Source: Nocardioides sp. Root240 (lineage in GTDB: Bacteria; Actinomycetota; Actinomycetes; Propionibacteriales; Nocardioidaceae). From it: a stretch of 64,000 nucleotides of DNA. This document shows positions 48,602 through 56,792 of the stretch, piece after piece; positions within the stretch are counted from its first letter, which is position 1; each line of letters opens with the position of its first letter. The translations under genes were made by a program, and so were the position numbers. Where the stretch lies: contig NZ_LMIT01000009.1 of assembly GCF_001428825.1 (NCBI RefSeq), forward strand, positions 321,058-385,057, read 5' to 3'. A model generated the notes under the pieces. That model did not search any database and had not been told where the DNA came from. It worked only from the letters and a program-made list of their open reading frames with translations.

Positions 48602-50137
48602 TCAGGTCCTGGCTGGCTTTGGTGGCCGCACCCCGTCGCTGAGCAGATCCTGCTGGTCAATCTCACGTTTGAGGATCTTCCCGGTCGTGCCCTTCGGCAG
48701 CCCTTCGCTCAGCTGGAAGATTCGCGGAACTTTGTATGCGGCGAGACGCTCGGCGAGCCACTCACGCAGCTCAACCAGGTCGATGTCCGATCCCTGCTGC
48801 GGCACCAGTACCGCCGCGACCTCTTCGCCAAGTCGGTCGTCAGGTACGCCGACGACAGCACACTCCAAGATCGAGGGGTGTCTGTAGAGGACATCCTCGA
48901 TCTCGGTCGGGTACACGTTGTAGCCACCTCGGATGATCAAGTCCTTCAGTCGGCCCACGATCCACAGATCGCCGTCGGCATCCATGGTGCCCAGGTCCCC
49001 GGTGAGGAACCACGGTCCGCTACGCACGCTGGCAGTCGCTTCCGGGCGCTTCCAGTACTCACGCATCACGCCAGGTCCATCCACGGCCACCTGTCCTACC
49101 TCACCGAGAGGGGCAGGCTGCAAGTCGTTGTCGAGGATCGCGATACGAGTCCCATGCACCGCGCGCCCCACGCTGCCCTCTTTGGTCTGATGGTGAACAG
49201 AACCACACGTCGCGGCGGCCGACGTCTCGGTCAAGCCGTATCCGTCGACCATGTGAGCGCCGAACCTCGCGAGGAACGCGTCCTTCACCGCGGTAGGAAG
49301 CGGTGCCCCGCCGCACAGGCACAGCCGCAAGCCGGCGAGATCGGCGGGAGTGTACGAAGTCTCTGCGTGGAGCATCTCGTTCCACATCGTCGGCACGCCG
49401 GCCATCGCCGTGAGCCGGTGGGACACGGCAAGCTTGAGCATTGCCTCGGCGTCGAATCGACGAAGTAGGGAGAGGCCGCCGCCGACGTAGTGGATAGCAC
49501 CCATCGCCGAGACCTGGCCGAATACGTGGAAGAGCGGCAACGCCGTGCCCATACGGTCATCCGGCCCGACTTCCAGCCCAATCGATGCTGCCTGTGCCGT
49601 TGAGATCAGGTTGCGATGGCTGAGCACTGCTCCTTTGGGACGACCCGTTGTCCCGGACGTGTAGAGAATCGCGGCAGAGTCGCTGTCGTCCAGGTCGACG
49701 TACTCAGGGAGGCCGCCAGTTTCATCCGTCACGTCCCTGGCTACGGAGCCAGGACTCAGGATCCAGGTGGGCGTGGTCACTCTTGCTGCCGCGACGGAGA
49801 GGGCATCGGAAGTGTCGTCATAGCCGACGGCAAGGGTGCATTGAGCGTCGCTGAGGTAGTACTCAATCTCAGGGGCCGTACAGAGCGTGTTCACAGTCAC
49901 GGCCGTGGCTCCGATCGACAGGATGCCGTAGTAGACAAAGACGAACTCAGCACTCGAAGGAACAACCATGAGCACTCGGTCGCCGCGGTTGACCCCGCGG
50001 TCCTTGAGTCCCAATGCCGCGCGAGCGACGTTGGCCTGCAACTCCGCATAGCTCCATGCCTGGTCGTCCACACGGAGAGCGATGTGCTCGGGAGTGGACT
50101 CGGCATGCTCCCAGATGTTGCGCACCACGTTTGTCAT
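48602..50137 (-). CDS. AMP-binding acyl-CoA synthetase
   Basis: A 511-residue ANL-family ligase that activates a carboxylic acid to its CoA thioester with ATP. The P-loop is AAILYTSGTTGRPKGAVLSH (about 160), A5 is VDGYGLTETSAA (about 300), A7 LTGDLGTMDADGDLWIVGR (about 385), A8 IIRGGYNVYPTEIED and A10 GKILKREI with the catalytic lysine. The ATG at 50146 has AAGGA abutting it, whereas the ATG at 50137 has AAGGA nine bases upstream and gives MTNVVRNIWEHA, so 50137 is chosen. It is divergent from the SDR gene. Confidence 0.92.
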   Translation of the reverse strand: MTNVVRNIWEHAESTPEHIALRVDDQAWSYAELQANVARAALGLKDRGVNRGDRVLMVVPSSAEFVFVYYGILSIGATAVTVNTLCTAPEIEYYLSDAQCTLAVGYDDTSDALSVAAARVTTPTWILSPGSVARDVTDETGGLPEYVDLDDSDSAAILYTSGTTGRPKGAVLSHRNLISTAQAASIGLEVGPDDRMGTALPLFHVFGQVSAMGAIHYVGGGLSLLRRFDAEAMLKLAVSHRLTAMAGVPTMWNEMLHAETSYTPADLAGLRLCLCGGAPLPTAVKDAFLARFGAHMVDGYGLTETSAAATCGSVHHQTKEGSVGRAVHGTRIAILDNDLQPAPLGEVGQVAVDGPGVMREYWKRPEATASVRSGPWFLTGDLGTMDADGDLWIVGRLKDLIIRGGYNVYPTEIEDVLYRHPSILECAVVGVPDDRLGEEVAAVLVPQQGSDIDLVELREWLAERLAAYKVPRIFQLSEGLPKGTTGKILKREIDQQDLLSDGVRPPKPART

Positions 50138-50560
50138 CCAGATCATTCCTTGTCAGATTCGGGGAGCTCGAGAAATTGCGCCTGACCACGTCAGCGTGGC
50201 CAGGACATGTGCTTTTGGCAGCGACTCAAAGAGCAGATTGGGTGAGGAAATCAGGCCCGCTATCCGGGCCTGGTGACCATTGTTCGCAGCCATGATGCAT
50301 AGCGACGCGCCACCGCAGGCACAGGAATTGCGCAAAGAGTCGCCGCTTCCATGCGGATATCTCCAGCGCCTCTTCGCGTCCGAGCTGCGCCGAGAGCGGT
50401 CGGCCGGACAGCGCGCCCTGTTCAGTCCGTTCGAGGTTTGACCGCCGAGCGCAGCGGACGTTACCGTCGCTGGGTTAGCGAGCGATTAGTAACTGCTGTC
50501 GCCGCCGCGAACTGACAGCGGTCAGACGCGCTCGACAGAACCAACCTCAGGGAGTGCCAC
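50138..50560. other. divergent promoter region between acyl-CoA synthetase and SDR genes
   Basis: No gene is visible. It contains a small hairpin gaccacg-tcag-cgtggcc near 50185-50201 and the TetR-operator-like site at 50474-50493. Open frames here are short and lack a ribosome site. Confidence 0.6.
50474..50493. promoter_or_regulatory. candidate TetR operator, site 1
   Basis: GTTAGCGAGCGATTAGTAAC, an imperfect palindrome with GTTA/TAAC ends. Sixteen of its 20 bases recur in reverse orientation before the thiolase gene (53124-53143). It lies 67 bp upstream of the SDR start. Confidence 0.6.
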
Positions 50561-51316
50561 ATGGACTACAACCGCATCGCGATCGTGACCGGTGCCGCCC
50601 GCGGCATCGGCGCCGCCGTTGCCCGCAGACTCGCCTCAGACGGGATGGCAGTTGCGGTCCTGGACCTCGACGAGTCAGCCTGCATTGGCGTCGCCGACAG
50701 CATCAAGGCGGCCGGTGGACGATCAATGGCAATCGGTGCCGATGTGGCCGACGAATCCGCTGTGCTGCATGCCGTCGATCGAGTGGTGGGCGAGCTCGGT
50801 GCCCCGACGGTGCTTGTCAACAACGCCGGCATCATCCGCGACAATCTGCTGTTCCGGATGAGCGTGGAGGACTGGGATGCCGTGATGAACGTGCATCTGC
50901 GCGGCGCGTTCCTGATGAGCCGGACCGCCCAGGCGCACATGACGAAAGCTGGCTTTGGTCGGATCATCAACCTCTCGAGTGCCTCAGCCGTAGGCAATCG
51001 GGGTCAGGCGAACTACGCCGCCGCAAAGGCCGGCATCCAGGGTTTCACCAAGACACTGGCCAACGAGCTGGGCAAATTCGGTGTGACTGCCAATGCCATC
51101 GCCCCGGGATTCATCGAGACGGAGATGACGGTCGCCACGGCGGAGCGCATGGGTGTCTCATTCGAGAACTTCAAGGCGGAGATCGCCGCACAGATCCCGG
51201 TCGGGCGGACTGGCTGTCCGGCGGACATCGCACACGCCGCGTCATTCTTCGCCAGTGAAGCGGCAGGCTTCGTGTCGGGACAGGTGCTTTACGTCGCTGG
51301 GGGGCCGGTTTCATGA
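50561..51316 (+). CDS. SDR family 3-oxoacyl reductase-like (FabG-type)
   Basis: A 251-residue classical short-chain dehydrogenase. Motifs: IAIVTGAARGIGAAVARRL (TGxxxGxG), VLNNAG-type VLVNNAGIIRDNLLF, catalytic Ser and YxxxK in NLSSASAVGNRGQANYAAAK, and PGFIETEM. FabG-like proteins of this kind reduce or oxidise 3-hydroxyacyl-CoA in beta-oxidation clusters. GGGAG lies before the ATG. The stop overlaps the MaoC start (ATGA), so hydratase and dehydrogenase are made together. Confidence 0.92.
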   Translation: MDYNRIAIVTGAARGIGAAVARRLASDGMAVAVLDLDESACIGVADSIKAAGGRSMAIGADVADESAVLHAVDRVVGELGAPTVLVNNAGIIRDNLLFRMSVEDWDAVMNVHLRGAFLMSRTAQAHMTKAGFGRIINLSSASAVGNRGQANYAAAKAGIQGFTKTLANELGKFGVTANAIAPGFIETEMTVATAERMGVSFENFKAEIAAQIPVGRTGCPADIAHAASFFASEAAGFVSGQVLYVAGGPVS

Positions 51317-51762
51317 GGACGTTCGAGGACATCGCTCACCTCCAGCAGGCCGTCGGAACCCATCTGGGCTACTCCGAATGGCACACCATTACCCAAGAGC
51401 AGATCAATACCTTCGCGCGAGCGACCGGTGACCACCAGTGGATCCACGTCGATCCGGTTGAGGCGTCGACGGGTCCGTTCGGTACGACCATCGCGCATGG
51501 GTACTTGACGCTGTCCCTGGTCCCGCAACTGATCTGGGAAATCTATGACGTCAAGGGCGTCAAGATGGGTGTCAACTACGGAGCAGAGAAGCTTCGATTC
51601 CCGGCGCCAGTCCCTGTGGACTCCAAGGTGCGGGCGGGAGTCGAACTGCTCTCGGTCGTGCCCGCGGGCGGCGGGCACAAGGTCAACGCGTTGGTCATCT
51701 TGGAACGAGAGGGCGGCGACAAGCCGGTTTGTGTGGTCGAGACCGTATCCATGCTGGCTTGA
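51313..51762 (+). CDS. MaoC-family (R)-enoyl-CoA hydratase
   Basis: A 149-residue hot-dog-fold hydratase. The catalytic Asp/His dyad lies in ARATGDHQWIHVDPV (residues about 37-51), followed by STGPFGTTIAHGYLTLSLVPQL. It hydrates an enoyl-CoA to the (R)-3-hydroxyacyl-CoA, the substrate the preceding SDR could oxidise. It ends 24 bp before the convergent TetR gene. Confidence 0.92.
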   Translation: MRTFEDIAHLQQAVGTHLGYSEWHTITQEQINTFARATGDHQWIHVDPVEASTGPFGTTIAHGYLTLSLVPQLIWEIYDVKGVKMGVNYGAEKLRFPAPVPVDSKVRAGVELLSVVPAGGGHKVNALVILEREGGDKPVCVVETVSMLA

Positions 51763-51786
51763 CTCCCGGGATGAACAGGAACTGCC

Positions 51787-52389
51787 TCAGTGCCCGCGTG
51801 CGCGAACGATGCGTAGAGCCAATTCCGCGTATTCCTCACCCAACTCTTCAGGGCTCAGTCTGAAGTCGTCGCTGAACCACCGTGCAAGGTCTATGCCGAG
51901 GGACAGGATTGCGGACGCAGCGATCCGAGGGTCCGGGATGTCGAAGGTTCCTGCCTTGATACCCGCGGCGATCAGATCGATCAATTCCACGTCGATGCGA
52001 TGGCGAAGGGCCGTGATCTCTTCCAGGTGCTCCGGATCGAGCGCGGCCATCTCGTAGTTCACGATCCGTGCGCGGGTGTGGTTGCGTGCGTGATCGGCGA
52101 TGAAGTCCCTGACTACGGTATGCAGTTGTTCGGCAGGATCGCCTGACGATCCCCGGCCTTCCAGCATGAGCGCCAAAGTGGTCTCGTGGCCAGCCTTCGA
52201 GATCAGGAAGAGCAACTCTTCCTTGGACTTGTGGTGCACGTAGAGCGCGGCGGAACTGGTGCCGGCGGCGGTCGTGATGTCCCGGGTCGAGGTGCCGTGA
52301 AAGCCTCGCTCCGCAAAGGCTTTTGTCGCGGACTCCAGGATTCGCTGTTTCGTGACCTCGGTCCGAGACGGCTCTGCCGATGCGGTCAT
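51787..52389 (-). CDS. TetR-family regulator of the beta-oxidation-like cluster
   Basis: A 200-residue TetR/AcrR repressor. DNA-binding domain at residues 12-58: TKQRILESATKAFAERGFHGTSTRDITTAAGTSSAALYVHHKSKEEL. The C-terminal domain is like those of FadR/KstR2-type regulators that bind acyl-CoA (ADHARNHTRARIVNYEMAALDPEHLEEI). It lies between the SDR-MaoC pair and the thioesterase/thiolase pair, and the promoters of both have related 20-bp palindromic sites, so it probably represses both and is released by a pathway CoA ester. Confidence 0.9.
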   Translation of the reverse strand: MTASAEPSRTEVTKQRILESATKAFAERGFHGTSTRDITTAAGTSSAALYVHHKSKEELLFLISKAGHETTLALMLEGRGSSGDPAEQLHTVVRDFIADHARNHTRARIVNYEMAALDPEHLEEITALRHRIDVELIDLIAAGIKAGTFDIPDPRIAASAILSLGIDLARWFSDDFRLSPEELGEEYAELALRIVRARGH

Positions 52390-52506
52390 TGGCCCTTCCC
52401 TCGTGTCGCGCGAGCGGAACTGGCGCCGATGCTCGCGCTCTTGGTCATGTCTCGCTGGACCCCAGATCTCCGGAGGGTGACGAGGTCAAGCCCGATCATA
52501 CGTATT

Positions 52507-53013
52507 TCACCGGCGAACACTCATTGCTCCAGAGGTCGGAAGAGGCCAGGAGATCGACCGTGATACTGCGATGCCTCGATCGATCTGCGCTGCGACGTCG
52601 GGCGGAAGTGCAACGGCGGACCGACTCTCCAGGTCCACGTTCACCACGACGAGCTCAAGAATCGACGAGAGCGCCCGTGTCGTCTGGTTCAGGACGAAAA
52701 CGAGGACGTGCGCTGCTCGTTCTGAGCGATCGATCCAGACGGGGTGGACCGAGAAGAGGTCTCTCTCGTGCAGCTCAGCAAAGAATCCGATGTGGTGCTC
52801 AGCGGCGAACGTCCCCATCCTGCGGCTGGAGCGGTACTCGTCATCGATGCCTACCTGTTCGGACAGCAGGTCAGCTCCCGTGACGCCGAGGGCATAGATG
52901 TGGCGCACGTTCATGTGTCCGTTGCCGTCGGTCAGATCTGGTGCGACGTGCCCCTCAGCAATGGCGCAGAGCGCACGGACGTCGTCGAAGGAAGGCTTCG
53001 GTGAATTTCGCAT
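52507..53013 (-). CDS. thioesterase (4HBT-like hot-dog) family protein
   Basis: A 168-residue hot-dog thioesterase. The active helix region is DGNGHMNVRHIYALGVTGADLL (residues about 30-50), similar to 4-hydroxybenzoyl-CoA thioesterases, where Asp/Asn-His-N are typical. It continues with MGTFAAEHHIGFFAELHERDLFSVHPVWID and ends ALPPDVAAQIDRGIA. The ATG at 53013 is chosen because the 33 in-frame residues before it are low-complexity and overlap the thiolase promoter. It is divergent from the thiolase and shares its operator region. Confidence 0.8.
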   Translation of the reverse strand: MRNSPKPSFDDVRALCAIAEGHVAPDLTDGNGHMNVRHIYALGVTGADLLSEQVGIDDEYRSSRRMGTFAAEHHIGFFAELHERDLFSVHPVWIDRSERAAHVLVFVLNQTTRALSSILELVVVNVDLESRSAVALPPDVAAQIDRGIAVSRSISWPLPTSGAMSVRR

Positions 53014-53123
53014 GGGGGGTCCATTGTGGTTGGCCGGTTGTGATGCGGGAGTGCGCGATCGTGACGGAGGTCTCCGTATTCGTTGGTTGACGAAAGTGCT
53101 CGCGCAGCGCACAGTAGCAGCAC

Positions 53124-53143
53124 ATTACTGGGCGCTCGCTAAC
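53124..53143. promoter_or_regulatory. candidate TetR operator, site 2
   Basis: ATTACTGGGCGCTCGCTAAC; its complement matches site 1 at 16 of 20 positions (the GTTAGCGAGCG part is identical). It lies 21 bp before the thiolase ATG, between thiolase and thioesterase genes, in position to block thiolase transcription. Confidence 0.6.
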
Positions 53144-53164
53144 CTACCTCCTGAAGGAGCCATC

Positions 53165-54382
53165 ATGCCTGAAGCCGTCATTGTCTCGCTCGCTCGCTCG
53201 CCGATCGGTCGCGCATTCAAGGGATCCCTCAAGGACATGCGTCCTGATGACCTGACCGTGCAGATGATTCACGCAGCTCTCGCCAAGGTGCCTGAGCTGG
53301 ACCCGGTGGACATCGAGGACCTCATGCTGGGAGTGGGGCAGCCGTCGGGTGAGGCTGGGTTCAACATCGGGCGCACGGTCGGGGTCCTCGCCGGACTCGA
53401 CCACCTTGCTGGCGTGACCGTCAATCGTTACTGCGCGGCGAGTGTCCAGACCACACGCATGGCGCTGCATGCCATCAAGGCCGGCGAGGGCGACGTCTAC
53501 ATTTCCGGCGGAGTGGAGACGATCAGCCGCTATCAGGAAGGCTGGGCCGACGGACCGGCCGGCTCGGAGAACCCGTTGTTCGCCGCGGCGCAGGCGCGTA
53601 CAGCCGCCGCTGCGGCTGGCGGGCCGATGTGGAGCGAGCCCCGCGCAGAGGGCCTGTTGCCCGATGCCTACATGTCGATGGGGCTGACCGCCGAGAACGT
53701 GGCGCAGTTCAAGGGCGTGTCTCGCGAGGACCAGGACGCGTTTGCAGCGCGAAGTCAGAACCGCGCCGTCGCCGCCATCGACTCGGGCTTCTGGGCTCGC
53801 GAGATCACCCCCGTGACGCTCCCTGACGGCACCGTGGTGAGCGCCGACGACGGTCCCCGTCGTGGGGTGACGACAGAAACCCTCGCGGGGCTCAAGCCGG
53901 TATTTCGACCCGACGGGTCCGTCACAGCGGGCAACTGTTGCTCCCTCAACGACGGTGCTGCCGCGATCGTCATCATGTCGGACACGAAGGCCAAGGATCT
54001 CGGTCTCACTCCGTTGGCCCGCATCGTCAGCACTGGTGTGTCGGGACTGTCCCCAGAGATCATGGGGCTCGGACCTGTCGACGCCTCCCGGCTCGCGCTC
54101 GCCCGGGCAGGAATGACGATGAACGACATCGACCTCGTTGAGATCAACGAGGCGTTCGCCGCGCAGGTCATTGCCTCGGCCCGAGAGCTCAAGATCGACG
54201 AGGACAGGCTCAACGTCAACGGCGGAGCGATCGCCGTGGGTCACCCGTTCGGTATGACGGGTGCCCGCATCACGGGCACCCTTATCAACTCGTTGCAGTG
54301 GCACGACAAGCAGTTCGGGCTTGAAACGATGTGCGTTGGCGGCGGTCAGGGGATGGCCATGGTGATCGAGCGGCTCTCCTGA
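53165..54382 (+). CDS. thiolase (acetyl-CoA C-acyltransferase)
   Basis: A 405-residue thiolase that cleaves 3-ketoacyl-CoA with CoA. Nucleophilic Cys in VNRYCAASVQTTRMAL (about 90), then SGGVETISRYQEGW, and the C-terminal motifs NVNGGAIAVGHPFGMTGARITGTL (His, about 360) and ETMCVGGGQGMAMVIE (Cys, about 393). AAGGAG sits ten bases before the ATG at 53165. The frame is open 267 bp further upstream, but that part is antisense to the thioesterase gene and lacks thiolase sequence. Confidence 0.94.
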   Translation: MPEAVIVSLARSPIGRAFKGSLKDMRPDDLTVQMIHAALAKVPELDPVDIEDLMLGVGQPSGEAGFNIGRTVGVLAGLDHLAGVTVNRYCAASVQTTRMALHAIKAGEGDVYISGGVETISRYQEGWADGPAGSENPLFAAAQARTAAAAAGGPMWSEPRAEGLLPDAYMSMGLTAENVAQFKGVSREDQDAFAARSQNRAVAAIDSGFWAREITPVTLPDGTVVSADDGPRRGVTTETLAGLKPVFRPDGSVTAGNCCSLNDGAAAIVIMSDTKAKDLGLTPLARIVSTGVSGLSPEIMGLGPVDASRLALARAGMTMNDIDLVEINEAFAAQVIASARELKIDEDRLNVNGGAIAVGHPFGMTGARITGTLINSLQWHDKQFGLETMCVGGGQGMAMVIERLS

Positions 54383-54400
54383 AACGAGAACAGTGGCGAG

Positions 54401-54431
54401 CAGGGCGTCCATGTCTGACATGGACGCCCTG
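54401..54431. terminator. bidirectional terminator between thiolase and PucR-type genes
   Basis: cagggcgtccatgtc (54401-54415), one base, gacatggacgccctg (54417-54431): a perfect 15-bp inverted repeat between convergent genes. The practical loop will be larger than one base. Confidence 0.75.
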
Positions 54432-54451
54432 TGATGCCTTTCGGCGCGAAC

Positions 54452-55699
54452 TCAGCTCTCCATCAACCTGAGCGCGACGGCCAGCGTCACGATGCCCGCT
54501 GACGTGGTGGGGTCCTGGCCTGTGAGTTGACCGACTCGCTTGATGCGGTAGGCGACGGTGTTGGGATTTACCATCAGGTCCTTGGCAGTCCGCGTCATGT
54601 TCATGTCGTTGGCCACGTACGAGCGCAGGGTATTCACGAGATCGGCCTCGTGCTCGGCGTCGTATGCCAACAGTGGACCGAGGGCTTCTTCCAAGAGGTC
54701 CTCGGCGTAGTCGCTACGGACCAGGATGCGATCAAGGATGACCTCGGAAAACAGAATCGCTCCGCCACGGGGACGCAGCGAAGCAGCAACGGCCGCCGCT
54801 TCCTGAGCCTCGCGGAAGGAGCGCTGGATTCCTGCGACTCCGTCGTGAGGGCGTCCGACCGACACCCGCCATTGCGGGTTCTCCTCGGCAATCTTGTGGG
54901 CAGTTGCGTGGAGGCGCTGCAGTTCGGCCGCGTTGCCGATTCGAACGAGGCAGATCACGTCGCCGTCGCGAACACCGAGTAGCACTTTCGCCTGCGGCGT
55001 CATGTTCTGTCGACAGGCTTGCAAGATCTTGATCGTCTCCGACCGTGCCTGCTCAGGCGGGGTTTCACCGGGCTTGATGACGGCCACCGCCAGTTTGCTG
55101 TCGGATGTGGGGTTCAGGCGTGCGATCTCAACGCGCGCGCGATCCGAGAGAACCTGTCCGAGCAGCAGGCTCTCGAGGAGGTCACTGCGCAGCACATCGC
55201 GGGCTCGATACGCACCCGCGGATTCCTCGGCGTAGACCTGCGCCAGGGTGATCGACACCCTGTCGACGTAGGAGAAGATGCGGCTGACCAGGCCCAGTGC
55301 CGCCTCGCGCATGACCGGGTCGTCACCCGCCTCGTCCAGCACTGCTTGCCAGATCCGCGCGCCCCAGATGCGGTAGCTCTGAAGCAGTGAGGTGAGACTG
55401 ACGTCCTGATGCACTCGTCGAGACGCGCTGCGCTGGATGTTTTCGAGGTGGCGAGATCCTTCCGGATCCTCGTCGAGCAGGCTCTCGAGCAGGTCGGTCA
55501 CGGTCAGTAGAGCGGTCTCCATGACGTCACCAGAAACCGTGAGGGCTCCCAGGCTCCCGTAGTCAAGGACGTCGCTCTTGACGTCCGCGACGATGAGGTC
55601 AGCGAGATTACGACGTCGACGGAGAAGTCTCTCCACCAATAGCCGGCCGTCGGCGCTCACCGGCGCAGTCACCCGGGCTCCGCGGGCTGGGTCAATCAT
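54452..55699 (-). CDS. PucR/CdaR-type helix-turn-helix regulator
   Basis: A 415-residue regulator. The N-terminal part (residues 20-150) is helical, like the RsbRD-type sensing domain (LADLIVADVKSDVLDYGSLGALTVSGDVMETALLTVTDLLESL). The centre is GGDEF-like (KLAVAVIKPGE... WRVSVGRPHDGVAGIQRSFREAQEAAAVAA) without the GGDEF residues. The C-terminal HTH_30 is LRSYVANDMNMTRTAKDLMVNPNTVAYRIKRVGQLTG. GGGAGGTG precedes the ATG at 55699, which is preferred over 55789. It is divergent from the enoyl-CoA hydratase gene across two inverted repeats. Confidence 0.9.
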   Translation of the reverse strand: MIDPARGARVTAPVSADGRLLVERLLRRRRNLADLIVADVKSDVLDYGSLGALTVSGDVMETALLTVTDLLESLLDEDPEGSRHLENIQRSASRRVHQDVSLTSLLQSYRIWGARIWQAVLDEAGDDPVMREAALGLVSRIFSYVDRVSITLAQVYAEESAGAYRARDVLRSDLLESLLLGQVLSDRARVEIARLNPTSDSKLAVAVIKPGETPPEQARSETIKILQACRQNMTPQAKVLLGVRDGDVICLVRIGNAAELQRLHATAHKIAEENPQWRVSVGRPHDGVAGIQRSFREAQEAAAVAASLRPRGGAILFSEVILDRILVRSDYAEDLLEEALGPLLAYDAEHEADLVNTLRSYVANDMNMTRTAKDLMVNPNTVAYRIKRVGQLTGQDPTTSAGIVTLAVALRLMES

Positions 55700-55747
55700 T
55701 CCGCACCTCCCTCCATCGATCAGCAGAACAGGCATTGAGGAAACCCC

Positions 55748-55776
55748 GAAGTTCGCCGAGAAAGTCTTCGAACTTC
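55748..55776. promoter_or_regulatory. operator-like inverted repeat A before the PucR-type gene
   Basis: gaagttcg (55748-55755) and cgaacttc (55769-55776), perfect 8-bp arms, 13-base spacer. In the intergenic region of the divergent pair. Confidence 0.55.
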
Positions 55777-55784
55777 GACGAGAG

Positions 55785-55819
55785 ATCACATGGCGAGGGC
55801 GTCAATATCGCCATGTGAT
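55785..55819. promoter_or_regulatory. operator-like inverted repeat B
   Basis: atcacatggcga (55785-55796) and tcgccatgtgat (55808-55819), perfect 12-bp arms around an 11-base spacer. The centres of repeats A and B are 40 bp apart, compatible with binding of regulator dimers on neighbouring sites. No T-run follows either arm, so an operator is likelier than a terminator. Confidence 0.65.
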
Positions 55820-55884
55820 GTTACCGCGTCGAGACGATCACCTTGCGCCTTGTTCGAGGCAGACGTGATCCGCTTCGCCGCACC

Positions 55885-55907
55885 CCAGGGCCCATCGGGG
55901 GCCCTGG
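55885..55907 (+). promoter_or_regulatory. hairpin in the leader of the enoyl-CoA hydratase gene
   Basis: ccagggccc (55885-55893) and gggccctgg (55899-55907) with a five-base loop, 25 bases before the ATG. It may affect translation initiation or mRNA stability; there is no good Shine-Dalgarno between it and the start. Confidence 0.45.
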
Positions 55908-55932
55908 CCAACTTGAGAGTTCTTGGACCAGC

Positions 55933-56790
55933 ATGACCGCGACCGCACCCGCATCTGCAGCCACCGTCCTTGTGCGCAACGACGGTCCTGTTCGCATTCT
56001 GACCATCGACAACGCTCCAAAGCGCAACGCTTTCGATAGCAAGATGACTGCTCGCCTTCTCGACCTGCTGCACGAGGCGGACGCCGATTCGGCGGTCCGA
56101 TGCATCGTCGTGACGGGTGCCGGAACCTCGTCGTTCTCCTCGGGGCACGATCTCGCAGAGGTCATGGAGAACCCCGAAACAGCTGGTGATCCTGTTGCCA
56201 ACGCTGCTTTTACCACTCCGCCGCTTCTCGGAACCCCGGTCATCGCGGCAGTCAACGGCAACGCCTACGCGGCTGGTTTCATCCTTGCTCTCAACTGCGA
56301 CCTGCGGGTTGCCGGGAGCAACGCCCGGTTCTGTGCCGTTGGGGCCAAGATTGGCCTGGTCCCCGTCGGCGGGCAGCTCAGCCGACTGCTCAGCGTTGTG
56401 ACCTACCCGACGGCATTCAAGATGTTGGCGACGGCGCAGCCCATCGACGCCCACGAGGCACTCGCCTCCCAGTTCGTCACCACCGTCTGTGAGCCCGCCG
56501 ACACCCTTGACGAGGCAATTCGGCTCGCGAAACAGGTCGCGGAGGTGTCGCCAGCGGTGATCAGGGCCATCAAGACAGGGCTGAGGGCGACTATGTCTCA
56601 CGGGCTCGACGCTGGCCTCACGCTCGAGCCGAAACTGGCCGGCGTTATTCGCGAGCTTCCCGATGGCGCAGAGGGCGTCGCTTCCTTTCTCGACAAACGG
56701 CCCGCCGCTTACCCCGACAGCCCCGAAGGCCTGCAGGACCAGCTTGACGAGGCTCTCTCGTCGCACTTGACGAGCATCACCAGAGGCTGA
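55933..56790 (+). CDS. enoyl-CoA hydratase/isomerase family protein
   Basis: A 285-residue crotonase. N-terminal PVRILTIDNAPKRNAFDSKM, oxyanion-hole motifs GAGTSSFSSGHDLAEVM (about 70) and VNGNAYAAGFILALNCDLRVAG (about 115), catalytic region AKIGLVPVGGQLSRLLSVV (about 145) and an acidic C-terminus. Glutamates usual for hydration at the GIxPGxGGxQRL region are not clearly conserved (GLVPVGGQLSRL), so another crotonase reaction is possible. It is followed after two bases by the MFS gene, so the two form an operon. Confidence 0.87.
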   Translation: MTATAPASAATVLVRNDGPVRILTIDNAPKRNAFDSKMTARLLDLLHEADADSAVRCIVVTGAGTSSFSSGHDLAEVMENPETAGDPVANAAFTTPPLLGTPVIAAVNGNAYAAGFILALNCDLRVAGSNARFCAVGAKIGLVPVGGQLSRLLSVVTYPTAFKMLATAQPIDAHEALASQFVTTVCEPADTLDEAIRLAKQVAEVSPAVIRAIKTGLRATMSHGLDAGLTLEPKLAGVIRELPDGAEGVASFLDKRPAAYPDSPEGLQDQLDEALSSHLTSITRG

Positions 56791-56792
56791 CG

